NCBI GenBank assembly: GCA_051745265.1
Contig: JBNJDW010000015.1
Span: forward strand, 1-16,648
Source: JBNJDW01 sp051745265
GTDB taxonomy: Bacteria > Pseudomonadota > Alphaproteobacteria > Micavibrionales > CSBR16-224
DNA length: 16,648 nt
Direction: 5' to 3'
Shown one piece after another: positions 6,822 to 14,509 of this stretch; the first letter of the stretch is position 1, and each line of letters starts with the position of its first letter. The translations under genes and the position numbers were made by a program. The notes under the pieces were generated by a model. It did not search any database. It saw nothing but the letters and a program-made list of their open reading frames with translations, and was not told where the DNA came from.

Positions 6822-7815
6822 GTGGCGTATTACAAGGTTTCGCCCCTGTCTTCGGGCCCGAAATTTCCAGATTTTCTTCAACCGCTACCTGATGATGATC
6901 CGCAACTTTATTAAAGCTCTGCTGTAATGTTTTCTTACGCTTGTCCGGCTTGGGAAAACGGGACCAGAGGCTTCTTTTCGAAGGTGTGCATTTATTGATT
7001 GCGGCCATTGCCGTTGGCAGATCATCTGTCAAATATACGGCATTCCTGTCTGCGCGTTGTTCGATCCGTCTAAGCGCATAAGCCCCCAAAGCATCTGTCA
7101 CCACCCGGCTGCCAAATAAACCACCTGCGGCCAGAGCAACCGAGCCCATTGTCACAGTCATCGGCAGCGCCGCACCTGCAAAAGAAAATGCCGCAAGCGA
7201 CACAGTGCCCCAGAAAAGCCCCATACTCATTTGCCGGCTAAAAATAATAGCGCTCCTGGCCAGAGAAACCTTATCAGCCTGCAGATGCGACAGTTCACGG
7301 GCGGCAATAAATTTTAATTCCTCCCGGTTATGGCTTTCGCCTTTAACGGCTTTTAAATCAACATTTATAAAATCACCATAACTATAGACCGAGAAATGGC
7401 GGGTCATTTTTTGTGTGACGAAGGGCGTTAGTTTTCTTTTATCGAAAAAAGCCCTGGCTTTAATTTCATCATTTTTATTAATGGCATATATTTCCGGCAC
7501 TTTACGGCGGCCCAGTTTATGGCTGAGATTTTCTACGATTTTAGAAAAATCATGTTCCTTGGGCAGTTTAACCGTATGGCCCTGTTTGAATTCCGGCTGT
7601 TTTAAAAGTTCACGGAATTTCTGGCTGTGATAAGCAACCCCGACGGAAAGTTTCAACACTGTATAGGTTATGGCTGACAGATAAACCAAAGGAGGAAAAA
7701 GCATTGCTGCCGTGGCGCCGATGACAGCCAGACCAGCGAAAGCCGCCGAATGAATCATCAGATTTTCGGCCAACGGTTTATAATTCCACGGCTTTTTGCT
7801 TTGATCGCTATCCAT
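6814..7815 (-). CDS. HtpX-like M48-family membrane protein with degenerate zinc motif (RELSH)
   Basis: The layout is that of HtpX-type M48 proteases: two hydrophobic segments near residues 21-40 and 41-62, a cytoplasmic region with 'SKIVENLSHKLGRRKVPEIYAI' features split around residues 91-112, the zinc-motif helix, two more membrane segments (about 188-213 and 215-234), then the third-ligand motif E-x-x-A-D, here 'EQRAD' (252-256), and 'AVYLTDD'. The expected HEXXH reads R173-E-L-S-H177 in 'FIAARELSHLQADK', so the first zinc-binding His is Arg (codon CGT, one transition from CAT); no other HEXXH exists in the protein. Catalytic Glu174, His177 and Glu252 remain. It may be an inactive homologue with a binding or regulatory role. 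ATG at 7815 was chosen; TTG at 7818 is directly upstream. It follows the two-component pair on the same strand, 91 bases away. Confidence 0.75.
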   Translation of the reverse strand: MDSDQSKKPWNYKPLAENLMIHSAAFAGLAVIGATAAMLFPPLVYLSAITYTVLKLSVGVAYHSQKFRELLKQPEFKQGHTVKLPKEHDFSKIVENLSHKLGRRKVPEIYAINKNDEIKARAFFDKRKLTPFVTQKMTRHFSVYSYGDFINVDLKAVKGESHNREELKFIAARELSHLQADKVSLARSAIIFSRQMSMGLFWGTVSLAAFSFAGAALPMTVTMGSVALAAGGLFGSRVVTDALGAYALRRIEQRADRNAVYLTDDLPTAMAAINKCTPSKRSLWSRFPKPDKRKKTLQQSFNKVADHHQVAVEENLEISGPKTGAKPCNTPPK

Positions 7816-7845
7816 CAAATATCCATACAGTATTCATTTACTTGT

Positions 7846-7861
7846 ATTATGTGAACATAAT
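7846..7861. promoter_or_regulatory. Perfect 7-2-7 inverted repeat upstream of the HtpX-like gene
   Basis: ATTATGT, GA, ACATAAT form a 16-base perfect palindrome 30 bases upstream of the HtpX-like start. Read on the minus strand it contains CATAAT, five of six matches to a -10 hexamer, and it overlaps the weaker -10 paired with TTGACC. A regulator bound here would block a promoter. The role is inferred. Confidence 0.4.
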
Positions 7862-7886
7862 TAGCGTATCCGGCATAGAAGGTCAA
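7858..7886 (-). promoter_or_regulatory. Weak promoter candidate for the HtpX-like gene
   Basis: On the minus strand TTGACC (7886-7881) is a good -35; exactly 17 bases later stands TAATTA (7863-7858), a poor -10. The element lies between the histidine kinase stop and the HtpX-like start. The gene may instead be read from the two-component promoter. Confidence 0.25.
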
Positions 7887-7906
7887 AGCATTTTATACTT
7901 TTCCAT

Positions 7907-9250
7907 TTACCTGAACGGCAATCTGATCCGTACGCGGAGACCACCCTTAGGTGAAGATTCCAGAATAATTGACCCGCCGTGACTATGAATAATATCCTGC
8001 GCCACGGCCAGCCCAAGGCCAATGCCGCCGGTTTCACGGTTACGCGACTGTTCGATCCGGTAAAAAGGTTTAAAGACCTCGTCATGTAAATCTTCGGCGA
8101 TGCCAGGCCCATCATCATCAACCGTGATTTCAATGTCATCATCTTTTTGCCGGACGGAAACCCAGGCCTGGGTGCCATATTTGCAGGCATTGGTGATCAG
8201 ATTGGCAATCGCCCGTTCCATACCATTGGGATGAATCCGCAGGATATGTCCTTTTTCTATGTCATCATCATGAACTGTCAATTCCTGACGCCGTAATTTG
8301 TCATTCACGCCGGCAATCAAACCGCCAATATCTATGGCGCTGGGTTTTTCATCTTTGTCACCGCGGACAAAAGCCAGATAGCCTTCAATCATTTTCTCCA
8401 TATCGGTGAGATCTGTACGAAGTGCTTCGACATCGGGGCTGTCCCCCAGCAGTTCAAGCTGAAGCTTCATACGGGTTATTGGCGTTCGCAGGTCATGAGA
8501 AACGCCGGACAACATCGCGGTACGCTGCTCAATCTGCCGCTGGATACGTTCACGCATATTGTGAAAGGCCTCTGCCGCCTGACGTACTTCACGGGCACCA
8601 TGCGGTTTAAATTTAGGCACATCAATCCCCCGGCCAAAACGCTCCGCCGCCATGGCAAGCTTCCTGATTGGGCGGATCTGATTGCGCATAAAGATAATGG
8701 CAATGGCAAATAATATTAACGAACTGCCCAGCAGCCAGAGAATAAAGATATAACTGGTCGCACTGTATAATCGCCGTTCAGGGAACAGCACCCGAAAAAC
8801 ACCGTCTTCCAGTTGGAAGAGCACTTCATACCATTTCTCGTTCCGATCTGAGCGGATTAAAAAAGGCCGATCGGTAATCTTACGTAATTCCGTCTCCAGC
8901 GTATCCACTTCATCAATGATAAAACTGCTGGTGTTTTCTGTCTTGGCCAGTGTGGCCCCGGGCTCATATAGAACTGTAAAATCTACCGTCGCCGTCAGGC
9001 TGTTTAGAAAAACCATATCCCCGTCAGGAAAATCAGGGTCATCCAGATCAACATTTTGAAAAATAAGGGCGATATCGCCAGTAACCGATTGAGCCAGACG
9101 CGCGGTCATCGCATCCCAGTGCCGATCAATGAAAAAGAATGCGACCAGAATCTGTAACAGCAATACCGGCGTGACCATAATCAACAATGACCGCCCGAAC
9201 AGCGTTTGCGGGAGTATGTTTTTTAATTTGTTTTTTAATTGTCCCATCAT
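7907..9250 (-). CDS. EnvZ-type sensor histidine kinase
   Basis: This inner-membrane kinase senses an envelope or external cue and phosphorylates its partner response regulator. The 447 residues show a membrane segment at about 20-41, a periplasmic sensor region to about 165 with no domain I recognise, a second membrane segment at 167-188, a HAMP linker (about 189-242, 'RNQIRPIRKLAMAAERFGRG'), and the dimerisation helix with phospho-accepting His252 in 'SGVSHDLRTPITRMKLQ'. The ATPase domain has the N box 'NLITNACKYG' (350-359), G1 'DDDGPGI' (378-384) and G2 'GGIGLGLAVA' (408-417). All key residues are present. The ATG at 9250 overlaps the TGA of the regulator gene as ATGA, a mark of translational coupling. 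The closest general type is EnvZ; signal and targets are unknown. Confidence 0.93.
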   Translation of the reverse strand: MMGQLKNKLKNILPQTLFGRSLLIMVTPVLLLQILVAFFFIDRHWDAMTARLAQSVTGDIALIFQNVDLDDPDFPDGDMVFLNSLTATVDFTVLYEPGATLAKTENTSSFIIDEVDTLETELRKITDRPFLIRSDRNEKWYEVLFQLEDGVFRVLFPERRLYSATSYIFILWLLGSSLILFAIAIIFMRNQIRPIRKLAMAAERFGRGIDVPKFKPHGAREVRQAAEAFHNMRERIQRQIEQRTAMLSGVSHDLRTPITRMKLQLELLGDSPDVEALRTDLTDMEKMIEGYLAFVRGDKDEKPSAIDIGGLIAGVNDKLRRQELTVHDDDIEKGHILRIHPNGMERAIANLITNACKYGTQAWVSVRQKDDDIEITVDDDGPGIAEDLHDEVFKPFYRIEQSRNRETGGIGLGLAVAQDIIHSHGGSIILESSPKGGLRVRIRLPFR

Positions 9251-9972
9251 ACCCTCAGCACATAGCCCTTACCGCGTACGGTCTGAAGATACCGCGGGGT
9301 TTTGGGGTCCGGTTCAATTTTCTTCCGCAGTCGGGTGATCTGCACATCAATTGTGCGCTCACTGGCATCAAGGCCCAGTTTTTCAGCCAGATCATAACGG
9401 TTCAAAACCTGTCCGCTTTTGGTCATCAATAAGGCCAGCAATGCGGTTTCCGTTTCCGTCAATGTAATATCCGCCGCGTCTTCGGACTTCAGGCGGCGGC
9501 GGTCCTGATCAAAATACCAGTCGCCAATCTGTTTTGTGACTCCGGGCTGCGTTTTAAGGGTCCGTCTTAAAATAGCCTGCAAACGAAGCCATAACTCCCG
9601 TGGTTCAAAAGGCTTTGACAGATAATCATCCACGCCGGCCTCCAGACCTTCGATCCGGTATTCGGTTTCGGCCTTTGCGGTCAACATCAAAATGGGTGTG
9701 TGCGGAAACTGCTGTTTCAAGCGGCGCGTCAGGGAAATGCCATCTTCACCCGGCATCATGACATCAACAACCAGCAAATCATATTCAAACCGTTTTAACA
9801 TTCCATCTGCAATTGCCGCGCTTTCGGCGGTCATCACAAGACAGCCCTGGGCGCTTAAATAGCGCAATAACAGGTCACGAAGCCGCTCGTCATCATCAAC
9901 GACCAGAATATGCGGCATGGCATTTATATCTAATGCAGGATCATTCATTTCTATTGAGTAGCATAATTTCAT
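9247..9972 (-). CDS. OmpR-family response regulator
   Basis: This DNA-binding regulator is controlled by phosphorylation from the coupled kinase. The receiver domain (about 20-135) has the acidic pocket 'VVDDDE', phospho-accepting Asp70 in 'DLLVVDVMMPGEDG', Thr98 in 'LMLTAKAE' and Lys120 in 'YLSKPFEP'. The winged-helix domain (about 145-241) shows 'LTETETALLALLM', 'RTIDVQITRLRKKIEPD' and 'YLQTVRGKGYVLRV', typical of OmpR/PhoB members. The start is uncertain: ATG at 9972 gives 18 residues before the usual 'MPHILVVDD' and has a GGCGG upstream; ATGs at 9948 and 9918 lack a ribosome-binding site. It is first in the minus-strand unit with the kinase, and possibly the HtpX-like gene, downstream. 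It is divergent from ilvE with about 105 bases between. Confidence 0.93.
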   Translation of the reverse strand: MKLCYSIEMNDPALDINAMPHILVVDDDERLRDLLLRYLSAQGCLVMTAESAAIADGMLKRFEYDLLVVDVMMPGEDGISLTRRLKQQFPHTPILMLTAKAETEYRIEGLEAGVDDYLSKPFEPRELWLRLQAILRRTLKTQPGVTKQIGDWYFDQDRRRLKSEDAADITLTETETALLALLMTKSGQVLNRYDLAEKLGLDASERTIDVQITRLRKKIEPDPKTPRYLQTVRGKGYVLRV

Positions 9973-10012
9973 AAAACCGCCAATAATTTACCCGTTGATC
10001 TTTTAAAGGCCG

Positions 10013-10042
10013 TTGCCAAACAGGCACAAATCCGGCTAAACT
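10013..10042 (+). promoter_or_regulatory. Promoter candidate for ilvE
   Basis: TTGCCA (10013-10018), an 18-base spacer and TAAACT (10037-10042) give a plausible sigma-70 promoter 36 bases ahead of the ilvE start. Confidence 0.4.
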
Positions 10043-10065
10043 AAGGACAGAAAAGTTTAAAAAAT

Positions 10066-10071
10066 AGGAAG
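10066..10071 (+). promoter_or_regulatory. Ribosome-binding site of ilvE
   Basis: AGGAAG lies six bases before the ATG at 10078 and fixes that codon as the start. Confidence 0.7.
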
Positions 10072-10077
10072 ATCAAA

Positions 10078-10983
10078 ATGGCTGGTTTCGATAGTCTTGA
10101 AGGGCAAATCTGGATTGATGGTGAATTTTTAGACTGGCAGGATGCCAAAGTCCATTTTCTAACCCATGGCCTGCATTACGGCAGTGGTGTTTTCGAAGGC
10201 ATGCGGGCCTATAATGGCTCTATCTTTAAACTGACTGAACATAACCAGCGTCTGATTGACTCCGGAAAAATTATGGATATGAAAATCCCCTATTCCGTCG
10301 AAGAGCTCAATACCATTTGTTATGAATTACTGGAGCGCAATGACCTGTCCAGCGCCTATGTCCGGCCCCTCGCCTGGCGGGGCAGTGAAATGATGGCCAT
10401 TTCAGCGCAAAGCTCGACCATTCATGTCGGAATTGCTGCCTGGGGAAACATCAAATACGCCAAGGGCAAGGATGAAGGCCGCGGCCTTCGCCTGCAAACA
10501 TCGAAATGGCGCCGTCCTTCTTCTGTATCGGCCCCGGTCAATGCCAAGGCCTGTGGCTTATATATGATTTGCACATTGTCAAAACATGAAGCAGAATCTG
10601 CCGGATTTGATGATGCACTGATGCTTGATTACCGCGGTCAGGTCGCCGAAGCCACCGGCGCCAATATCTTTTTTATTAAAGATGGTGAAATCCATACCCC
10701 GACACCGGATTGCTTCCTAGATGGCATCACCCGCCGCACCGTAATCGGCCTTGCCGAAGAGGCCGGGTATAAGGTTATCGAGCGGGCCATTATGCCTGAC
10801 GAGGTCGCTAAATTTGATGAGTGTTTTATCACCGGTACAGCTGCCGAAGTTACAGCTGTCAGCGCCATTGATAACATCGAATTTAATGGCGGCGAGATCA
10901 TCCCAACGCTGGTTAAAGCCTATCACGAACTGGTTTTAAAACCCGCCCCGGAGAAACTGGCCCGCGAAGCGGCTTTTGCCTGA
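10078..10983 (+). CDS. ilvE: Branched-chain amino acid aminotransferase (PLP fold type IV)
   Basis: IlvE transfers the amino group between glutamate and the 2-keto acids of valine, leucine and isoleucine, the last biosynthetic and first catabolic step, in the cytoplasm. The 301 residues match the usual 300 to 310. The N-terminal blocks 'GQIWIDGEFLDW' and 'THGLHYGSGVFEGMRAYNG' (29-47) are typical. The PLP-binding Lys157 lies in 'VNAKACGLYM', and the family signature with phosphate-binding residues is 'EATGANIFFIKDGEIHTP' (191-208), then 'CFLDGITRRTVI'. The same fold serves D-amino acid aminotransferase and aminodeoxychorismate lyase, but the 'YGSGVFEGMRAY' block and length favour the branched-chain enzyme. 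It is a single plus-strand gene with its own promoter candidate and ribosome-binding site, between the two-component pair and lpxB. Confidence 0.92.
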   Translation: MAGFDSLEGQIWIDGEFLDWQDAKVHFLTHGLHYGSGVFEGMRAYNGSIFKLTEHNQRLIDSGKIMDMKIPYSVEELNTICYELLERNDLSSAYVRPLAWRGSEMMAISAQSSTIHVGIAAWGNIKYAKGKDEGRGLRLQTSKWRRPSSVSAPVNAKACGLYMICTLSKHEAESAGFDDALMLDYRGQVAEATGANIFFIKDGEIHTPTPDCFLDGITRRTVIGLAEEAGYKVIERAIMPDEVAKFDECFITGTAAEVTAVSAIDNIEFNGGEIIPTLVKAYHELVLKPAPEKLAREAAFA

Positions 10984-11010
10984 ATATAGCGCATAGTCAG
11001 CAGTAAGGGT

Positions 11011-12168
11011 TTAAGGGCATAATTTTAAGATTGTCTGTGCTGCGATTTCGCTTGGGGTGACATCGGCGCCGTAATTTAATTTATCGCGTAAAACAGCAAA
11101 AGCCTGTTTCTGCTTTTCCGCAGCGCCGCTTTCCGTCAATAAACGCAGTACAGCATCGGACAAGGCCTCGACACGCGCCTGATCCAAAAGATATTCAGGA
11201 ACGATCGGCTGGTCCATAATAATATTGGCCAGGCTGGCATAATTCCCCTTCACCAACAGCTTTGCAATAAAAGAGGTTACAGGCGACATACGGTAGGCGA
11301 CAACCGTGGGCACATCAGCCACGGCCAGTTCCAGCGTCACCGTGCCAGAGGCCGCCAGCGCCGCATCAGACGCGGCAAAGGCGTCATATTTATCCGTCTC
11401 CGTATCGATGACCACGGATTTCAAATTATGGGCGCGCATGGCGTCCTTCAACCGCGTTGTAAAATGCGGCAAGGTCGGCAAGACAATCACACAGGACGGG
11501 CAATATTTTTGTACCGCCTTCGCCGTTTCGGCAAAAAGCGCAACATGCCTGTCAAGCTCCCCCTTACGGCTGCCCGGTAAAAGGGTTAGGATCGTTTCTG
11601 ATGAGGATATACCGTGTTTCTCCCTGAAACGCTGACCATTGCCGTCAAGCACGCTGCCTTCAACGACCGAATGGCCGACATAGGTTGTTGGTAAACCATG
11701 ACGTTCAAAATACGGCGGCTCGAACGGCAGGAAGCACAGAAGATGATCAACTGTACGGGCTATTTTCTTTGCCCGGCCCGGACGCCACGCCCAGACCGAA
11801 GGCGCGACGTAATGAATACAGGGCTTTTGAAACCCGCGTTTTTTTAAATCATTGACCACTCTGAAACAAAAATCAGGCGCATCAATGGTAATTACCGCAT
11901 CAGGCTGAAGCCTGATGACTTCCTCTACAGTCTCTCGTTTGCGGTGCAGGATTTTGGGGATTTGCGGCACCACTTCGGCAAGGCCCATAACCGACAGATC
12001 TTCCATTGGAAACAGGGATTTCAGACCTTCATCCTGCATCAAGGCACCGCCGATACCATGAATTTCAACCGCGCCGCCTGTCATGGATTTAAGCGCCCTC
12101 ATCAGCCGCCCGCCCAGTAAATCGCCCGAGGCTTCACCGGCAATGATAAAGATAACCGGCTTATTCAT
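11011..12168 (-). CDS. lpxB: Lipid-A-disaccharide synthase LpxB
   Basis: LpxB joins UDP-2,3-diacylglucosamine and lipid X to form the tetra-acyl disaccharide 1-phosphate of lipid A, at the inner face of the inner membrane (GT19). The 385 residues match the family. Visible signatures are 'IIAGEASGDLLGGRLMRAL' (8-26), 'IHGIGGALMQDEGL', 'VMGLAEVVP', 'TIDAPDFCFRV' (94-104, the acidic active-site block), 'HYVAPSVWAWRPGRAKKI' (119-136), 'FLPFEPPYFERHG' and 'LLPGSRKGEL' (196-205). The ATG lies within the end of lpxI (eight-base overlap), so the two are probably co-translated, and LpxB uses the LpxI product directly. It is the last gene of the envelope cluster; its end is 27 bases from the convergent ilvE stop, with no terminator visible. 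Confidence 0.97.
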   Translation of the reverse strand: MNKPVIFIIAGEASGDLLGGRLMRALKSMTGGAVEIHGIGGALMQDEGLKSLFPMEDLSVMGLAEVVPQIPKILHRKRETVEEVIRLQPDAVITIDAPDFCFRVVNDLKKRGFQKPCIHYVAPSVWAWRPGRAKKIARTVDHLLCFLPFEPPYFERHGLPTTYVGHSVVEGSVLDGNGQRFREKHGISSSETILTLLPGSRKGELDRHVALFAETAKAVQKYCPSCVIVLPTLPHFTTRLKDAMRAHNLKSVVIDTETDKYDAFAASDAALAASGTVTLELAVADVPTVVAYRMSPVTSFIAKLLVKGNYASLANIIMDQPIVPEYLLDQARVEALSDAVLRLLTESGAAEKQKQAFAVLRDKLNYGADVTPSEIAAQTILKLCP

Positions 12169-13009
12169 TTTTTATATCCGCCTGCGTCACGCCAACGATA
12201 AAAATCTTTGCCGCATTCGCCGCTGCAATGGTTTCGGTTTGATGGAGAATCTGACTGGCTCCGGCTTCAACCGCGATGCCTTTCAGGCCTGCGTCTTTAA
12301 CCGCATCAACTGTTTGCAGGCCAATGGTTGGTAAATCCAGCTTGGTATCCTGCCCCGGTTTGCTGCGTTTCACCAGAACGCCGCCGCCACCACCGCGCAG
12401 ATAAACACCGGCCCGCCGGATCATAGCATCCGTGCCCTCGACCGCCTCAACACCCAGCGTAATGCCTTGCTGCATAACACAGGCCTGGCCGATATCAAGC
12501 CCGCCGATCGTTTCAATCACCTGCCAGCCACTGCGGATATCGGCCCAGTCCCGGTCATCGGGTACCGCTTTGGTCAAGGGGCCTTCGGGGGTCAGTAAAT
12601 CAGGTATCAGATCATGCGCGCCCAGAACGATGAAACCTTCTGATTCCAGTTCTTCACGAATGCCGCGCAACAGTTTATCATCGCCGACAGCGCCCAGCCC
12701 CAGACGGGCAAACATCCGCGTCGTCCGTACATCCGGCCGCATATCAAGAAGGCTGGGGCGTTTCATACCACCGGCAAAAACGACATGCGTACAGTTTTCT
12801 TTTTTAAGAAGATCAATAGTCTTTTGCGTTTGCCCAAGCCGGACAACTTTATGCGGCGTTTTTTCGGAGGCTTCTTGCTCTGACTGACCTTTAAAGTAAA
12901 CAGCAAAACATTGCTGCTGGCTTTGCTGGCAGTGCTGGATTATACGATGCGGTAAATTCCCGCTGCCTGCCAGAATGCCAAGCCGCCCTCCATGCAGGTC
13001 CACAGTCAT
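12161..13009 (-). CDS. lpxI: UDP-2,3-diacylglucosamine pyrophosphatase LpxI
   Basis: LpxI hydrolyses UDP-2,3-diacylglucosamine to lipid X, the fourth step of lipid A synthesis; it replaces the unrelated LpxH in alphaproteobacteria and some other lineages. The 282 residues match. The N-terminal domain shows 'LGILAGSGNLP' (10-20), 'VVFAGGMKRPSLLDMRPD' (76-93) and 'VGDDKLLRGI' (108-117). The C-terminal catalytic domain shows 'GVEAVEGTDAMIRRAG' (186-201) and 'SKPGQDTKLDLPTIGLQT' (216-233), where Asp225 falls at the position reported as essential in Caulobacter LpxI. The ATG overlaps the fabZ stop by one base (TAATG) and its own stop overlaps lpxB by eight. In related genomes lpxA usually sits between fabZ and this gene; here there is no room for it. 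Confidence 0.95.
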   Translation of the reverse strand: MTVDLHGGRLGILAGSGNLPHRIIQHCQQSQQQCFAVYFKGQSEQEASEKTPHKVVRLGQTQKTIDLLKKENCTHVVFAGGMKRPSLLDMRPDVRTTRMFARLGLGAVGDDKLLRGIREELESEGFIVLGAHDLIPDLLTPEGPLTKAVPDDRDWADIRSGWQVIETIGGLDIGQACVMQQGITLGVEAVEGTDAMIRRAGVYLRGGGGGVLVKRSKPGQDTKLDLPTIGLQTVDAVKDAGLKGIAVEAGASQILHQTETIAAANAAKIFIVGVTQADIKNE

Positions 13010-13458
13010 TATTTTTCATCCATGATCATTGCTGTGACAACAGCTTCGGCGCAAAGCTGGCCATCGACCCGCGCTTCGCCCTTGAATTTCCAGACGGACC
13101 GCCGGTTTTGAATCTTCTGCACCGTCACATGCATCTGATCGCCCGGTGTTACAGGCCTTCTGAATTTAGCCTGATCAATAGCCATGAAGTAAACAAGCTT
13201 GCCTTCTGTTTCCTTGCCAAGCGCATCGACCACAAACAAAGCAGAGGTCTGGGCCATCGCCTCAATAATCAAAACCCCCGGCATCACCGGCGCGCCCGGA
13301 AAATGACCATTAAAGAAATCTTCGTTTGCGGTAACATTCTTAATCGCCGTCGCGGATTCCCCCGGTTCAATATCTATAATCCGATCAACCAGTAAAAACG
13401 GATACCGGTGCGGAATCATTTCCATGATGCGGGAAATATCAATAATTTTCTCAGCCAT
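13009..13458 (-). CDS. fabZ: 3-hydroxyacyl-[acyl-carrier-protein] dehydratase FabZ
   Basis: FabZ removes water from 3-hydroxyacyl-ACP in fatty acid elongation, and so competes with lipid A acyltransferases for 3-hydroxyacyl-ACP; this is the usual reason given for its place in lpx clusters. The 149-residue hotdog-fold protein is of normal length. '[14 protein letters not shown]' (14-27) is the N-terminal block; catalytic His52 lies in '[18 protein letters not shown]' and catalytic Glu66 in the same segment. 'PGDQMHV' and '[11 protein letters not shown]' follow. Its ATG lies eight bases inside the end of lpxD and its stop overlaps the lpxI start. Everything indicates a functional enzyme. Confidence 0.97.
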   Translation of the reverse strand: MAEKIIDISRIMEMIPHRYPFLLVDRIIDIEPGESATAIKNVTANEDFFNGHFPGAPVMPGVLIIEAMAQTSALFVVDALGKETEGKLVYFMAIDQAKFRRPVTPGDQMHVTVQKIQNRRSVWKFKGEARVDGQLCAEAVVTAMIMDEK

Positions 13459-14494
13459 TGTCCGAAGGCCCTTTCTTCGTAGGTTTCATCATCTTATTCA
13501 AGGTCGCGACTTGCCGCATAAACTGTTTTGAGGTCATGGCCGGAGACCCCAGATACTCACCCGGCAGGTCTATATCCCGCATCACCCCTGCCTGAGCACC
13601 GATTTTAACGCCCGAGGCGACTTTCAAATGTCCGGCAATACCAACCTGCCCACCGATCATGACAAAATCACCCAGCTTGGTGCTGCCGGCAACCCCGGCC
13701 TGTGACACCAGAACACACATTTCACCGGTTTCAACATTATGGCCCAATTGTACAAGGTTATCTATGCGGGTACCCTGCCGGACAATGGTGTCCTTAATGG
13801 CGCCACGGTCTATTGTTGTATTGGCGCCAATATCAACCATATCCTCAATAATCACCCGGCCAAGCTGCGGCACGCTGACAAAACCGGTTTTGGAAATGGC
13901 AAAGCCAAATCCAGGCTGGCCGATTTTAACCCCGGCCGCCAGCGTAACACTGTTACCAATCAGGCAATGGGACAGGCAGCATAGCGGGCCGACCTGGCAA
14001 TTCTGTCCAATTTCAACGCTTTTCTCGACAACCGTATTGGCACCGATAAAGCTGTTATCGCCAATTTTTACCTGATTTTTAATGACAGCCCCGGATTCGA
14101 TAGTCACATTTTTGCCGATTTCTGCCGTCCGGTCGATTACCGCATCATCGGAAATACCTGATGTTTCACCTGTCAGGGGGAAAAATGCCTGCGCCGTTAA
14201 AGCATAGGCTTTATAAGGATTATCAGATATCAGACAGATCACATCTTCTGGCGCATTTTTCGCAAAAGAATCCCGAACAAAACAGGCGCGGGCCTTGGTG
14301 GTCTGAAAATCATCGATATATTTTTTATTATCAAGAAAGCTGACATCATCTGCCCCGGCAAGATCCAGAGGTGCAAGAGAACTTACGCTGACATCGCCCT
14401 TATCCGGATTATCAAGCTCTGCACCTGATAAATCACAAATTTCACGCAAGGTTAGCGTATCTACAGCTTTGTGAAAAAAGCGCGTATCAATCAT
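13451..14494 (-). CDS. lpxD: UDP-3-O-(3-hydroxyacyl)glucosamine N-acyltransferase LpxD
   Basis: LpxD adds the second 3-hydroxyacyl chain, to the glucosamine nitrogen, in the third step of lipid A synthesis. The 347 residues fit. The N-terminal uridine-binding domain ends near residue 100 ('[10 protein letters not shown]' at 50-59 is typical). The left-handed beta helix follows, made of hexapeptide repeats such as '[15 protein letters not shown]', '[15 protein letters not shown]' and '[16 protein letters not shown]'. The catalytic His252 lies in '[13 protein letters not shown]'. A C-terminal helix with '[14 protein letters not shown]' closes it. It starts 15 bases after skp, with GGGGAGG as ribosome-binding site, and overlaps fabZ by eight bases. 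It is clearly LpxD and not LpxA, because it has the N-terminal domain and the length. Confidence 0.97.
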   Translation of the reverse strand: MIDTRFFHKAVDTLTLREICDLSGAELDNPDKGDVSVSSLAPLDLAGADDVSFLDNKKYIDDFQTTKARACFVRDSFAKNAPEDVICLISDNPYKAYALTAQAFFPLTGETSGISDDAVIDRTAEIGKNVTIESGAVIKNQVKIGDNSFIGANTVVEKSVEIGQNCQVGPLCCLSHCLIGNSVTLAAGVKIGQPGFGFAISKTGFVSVPQLGRVIIEDMVDIGANTTIDRGAIKDTIVRQGTRIDNLVQLGHNVETGEMCVLVSQAGVAGSTKLGDFVMIGGQVGIAGHLKVASGVKIGAQAGVMRDIDLPGEYLGSPAMTSKQFMRQVATLNKMMKPTKKGPSDNG

Positions 14495-14509
14495 CCGACG
14501 GCCTCCCCG

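Noticed and set aside
7816..7818. TTG at 7818 as start of the HtpX-like gene
   Set aside because: An ATG follows immediately at 7815 and no ribosome-binding site favours the TTG.
12432..12887. Plus-strand open frame of 151 codons opposite lpxI
   Set aside because: Serine/proline-rich shadow of a conserved coding region, with no family features.
13009..13012. A hidden or frameshifted lpxA between fabZ and lpxI
   Set aside because: The two genes overlap by one base and both are full length, so there is no space for even a remnant.
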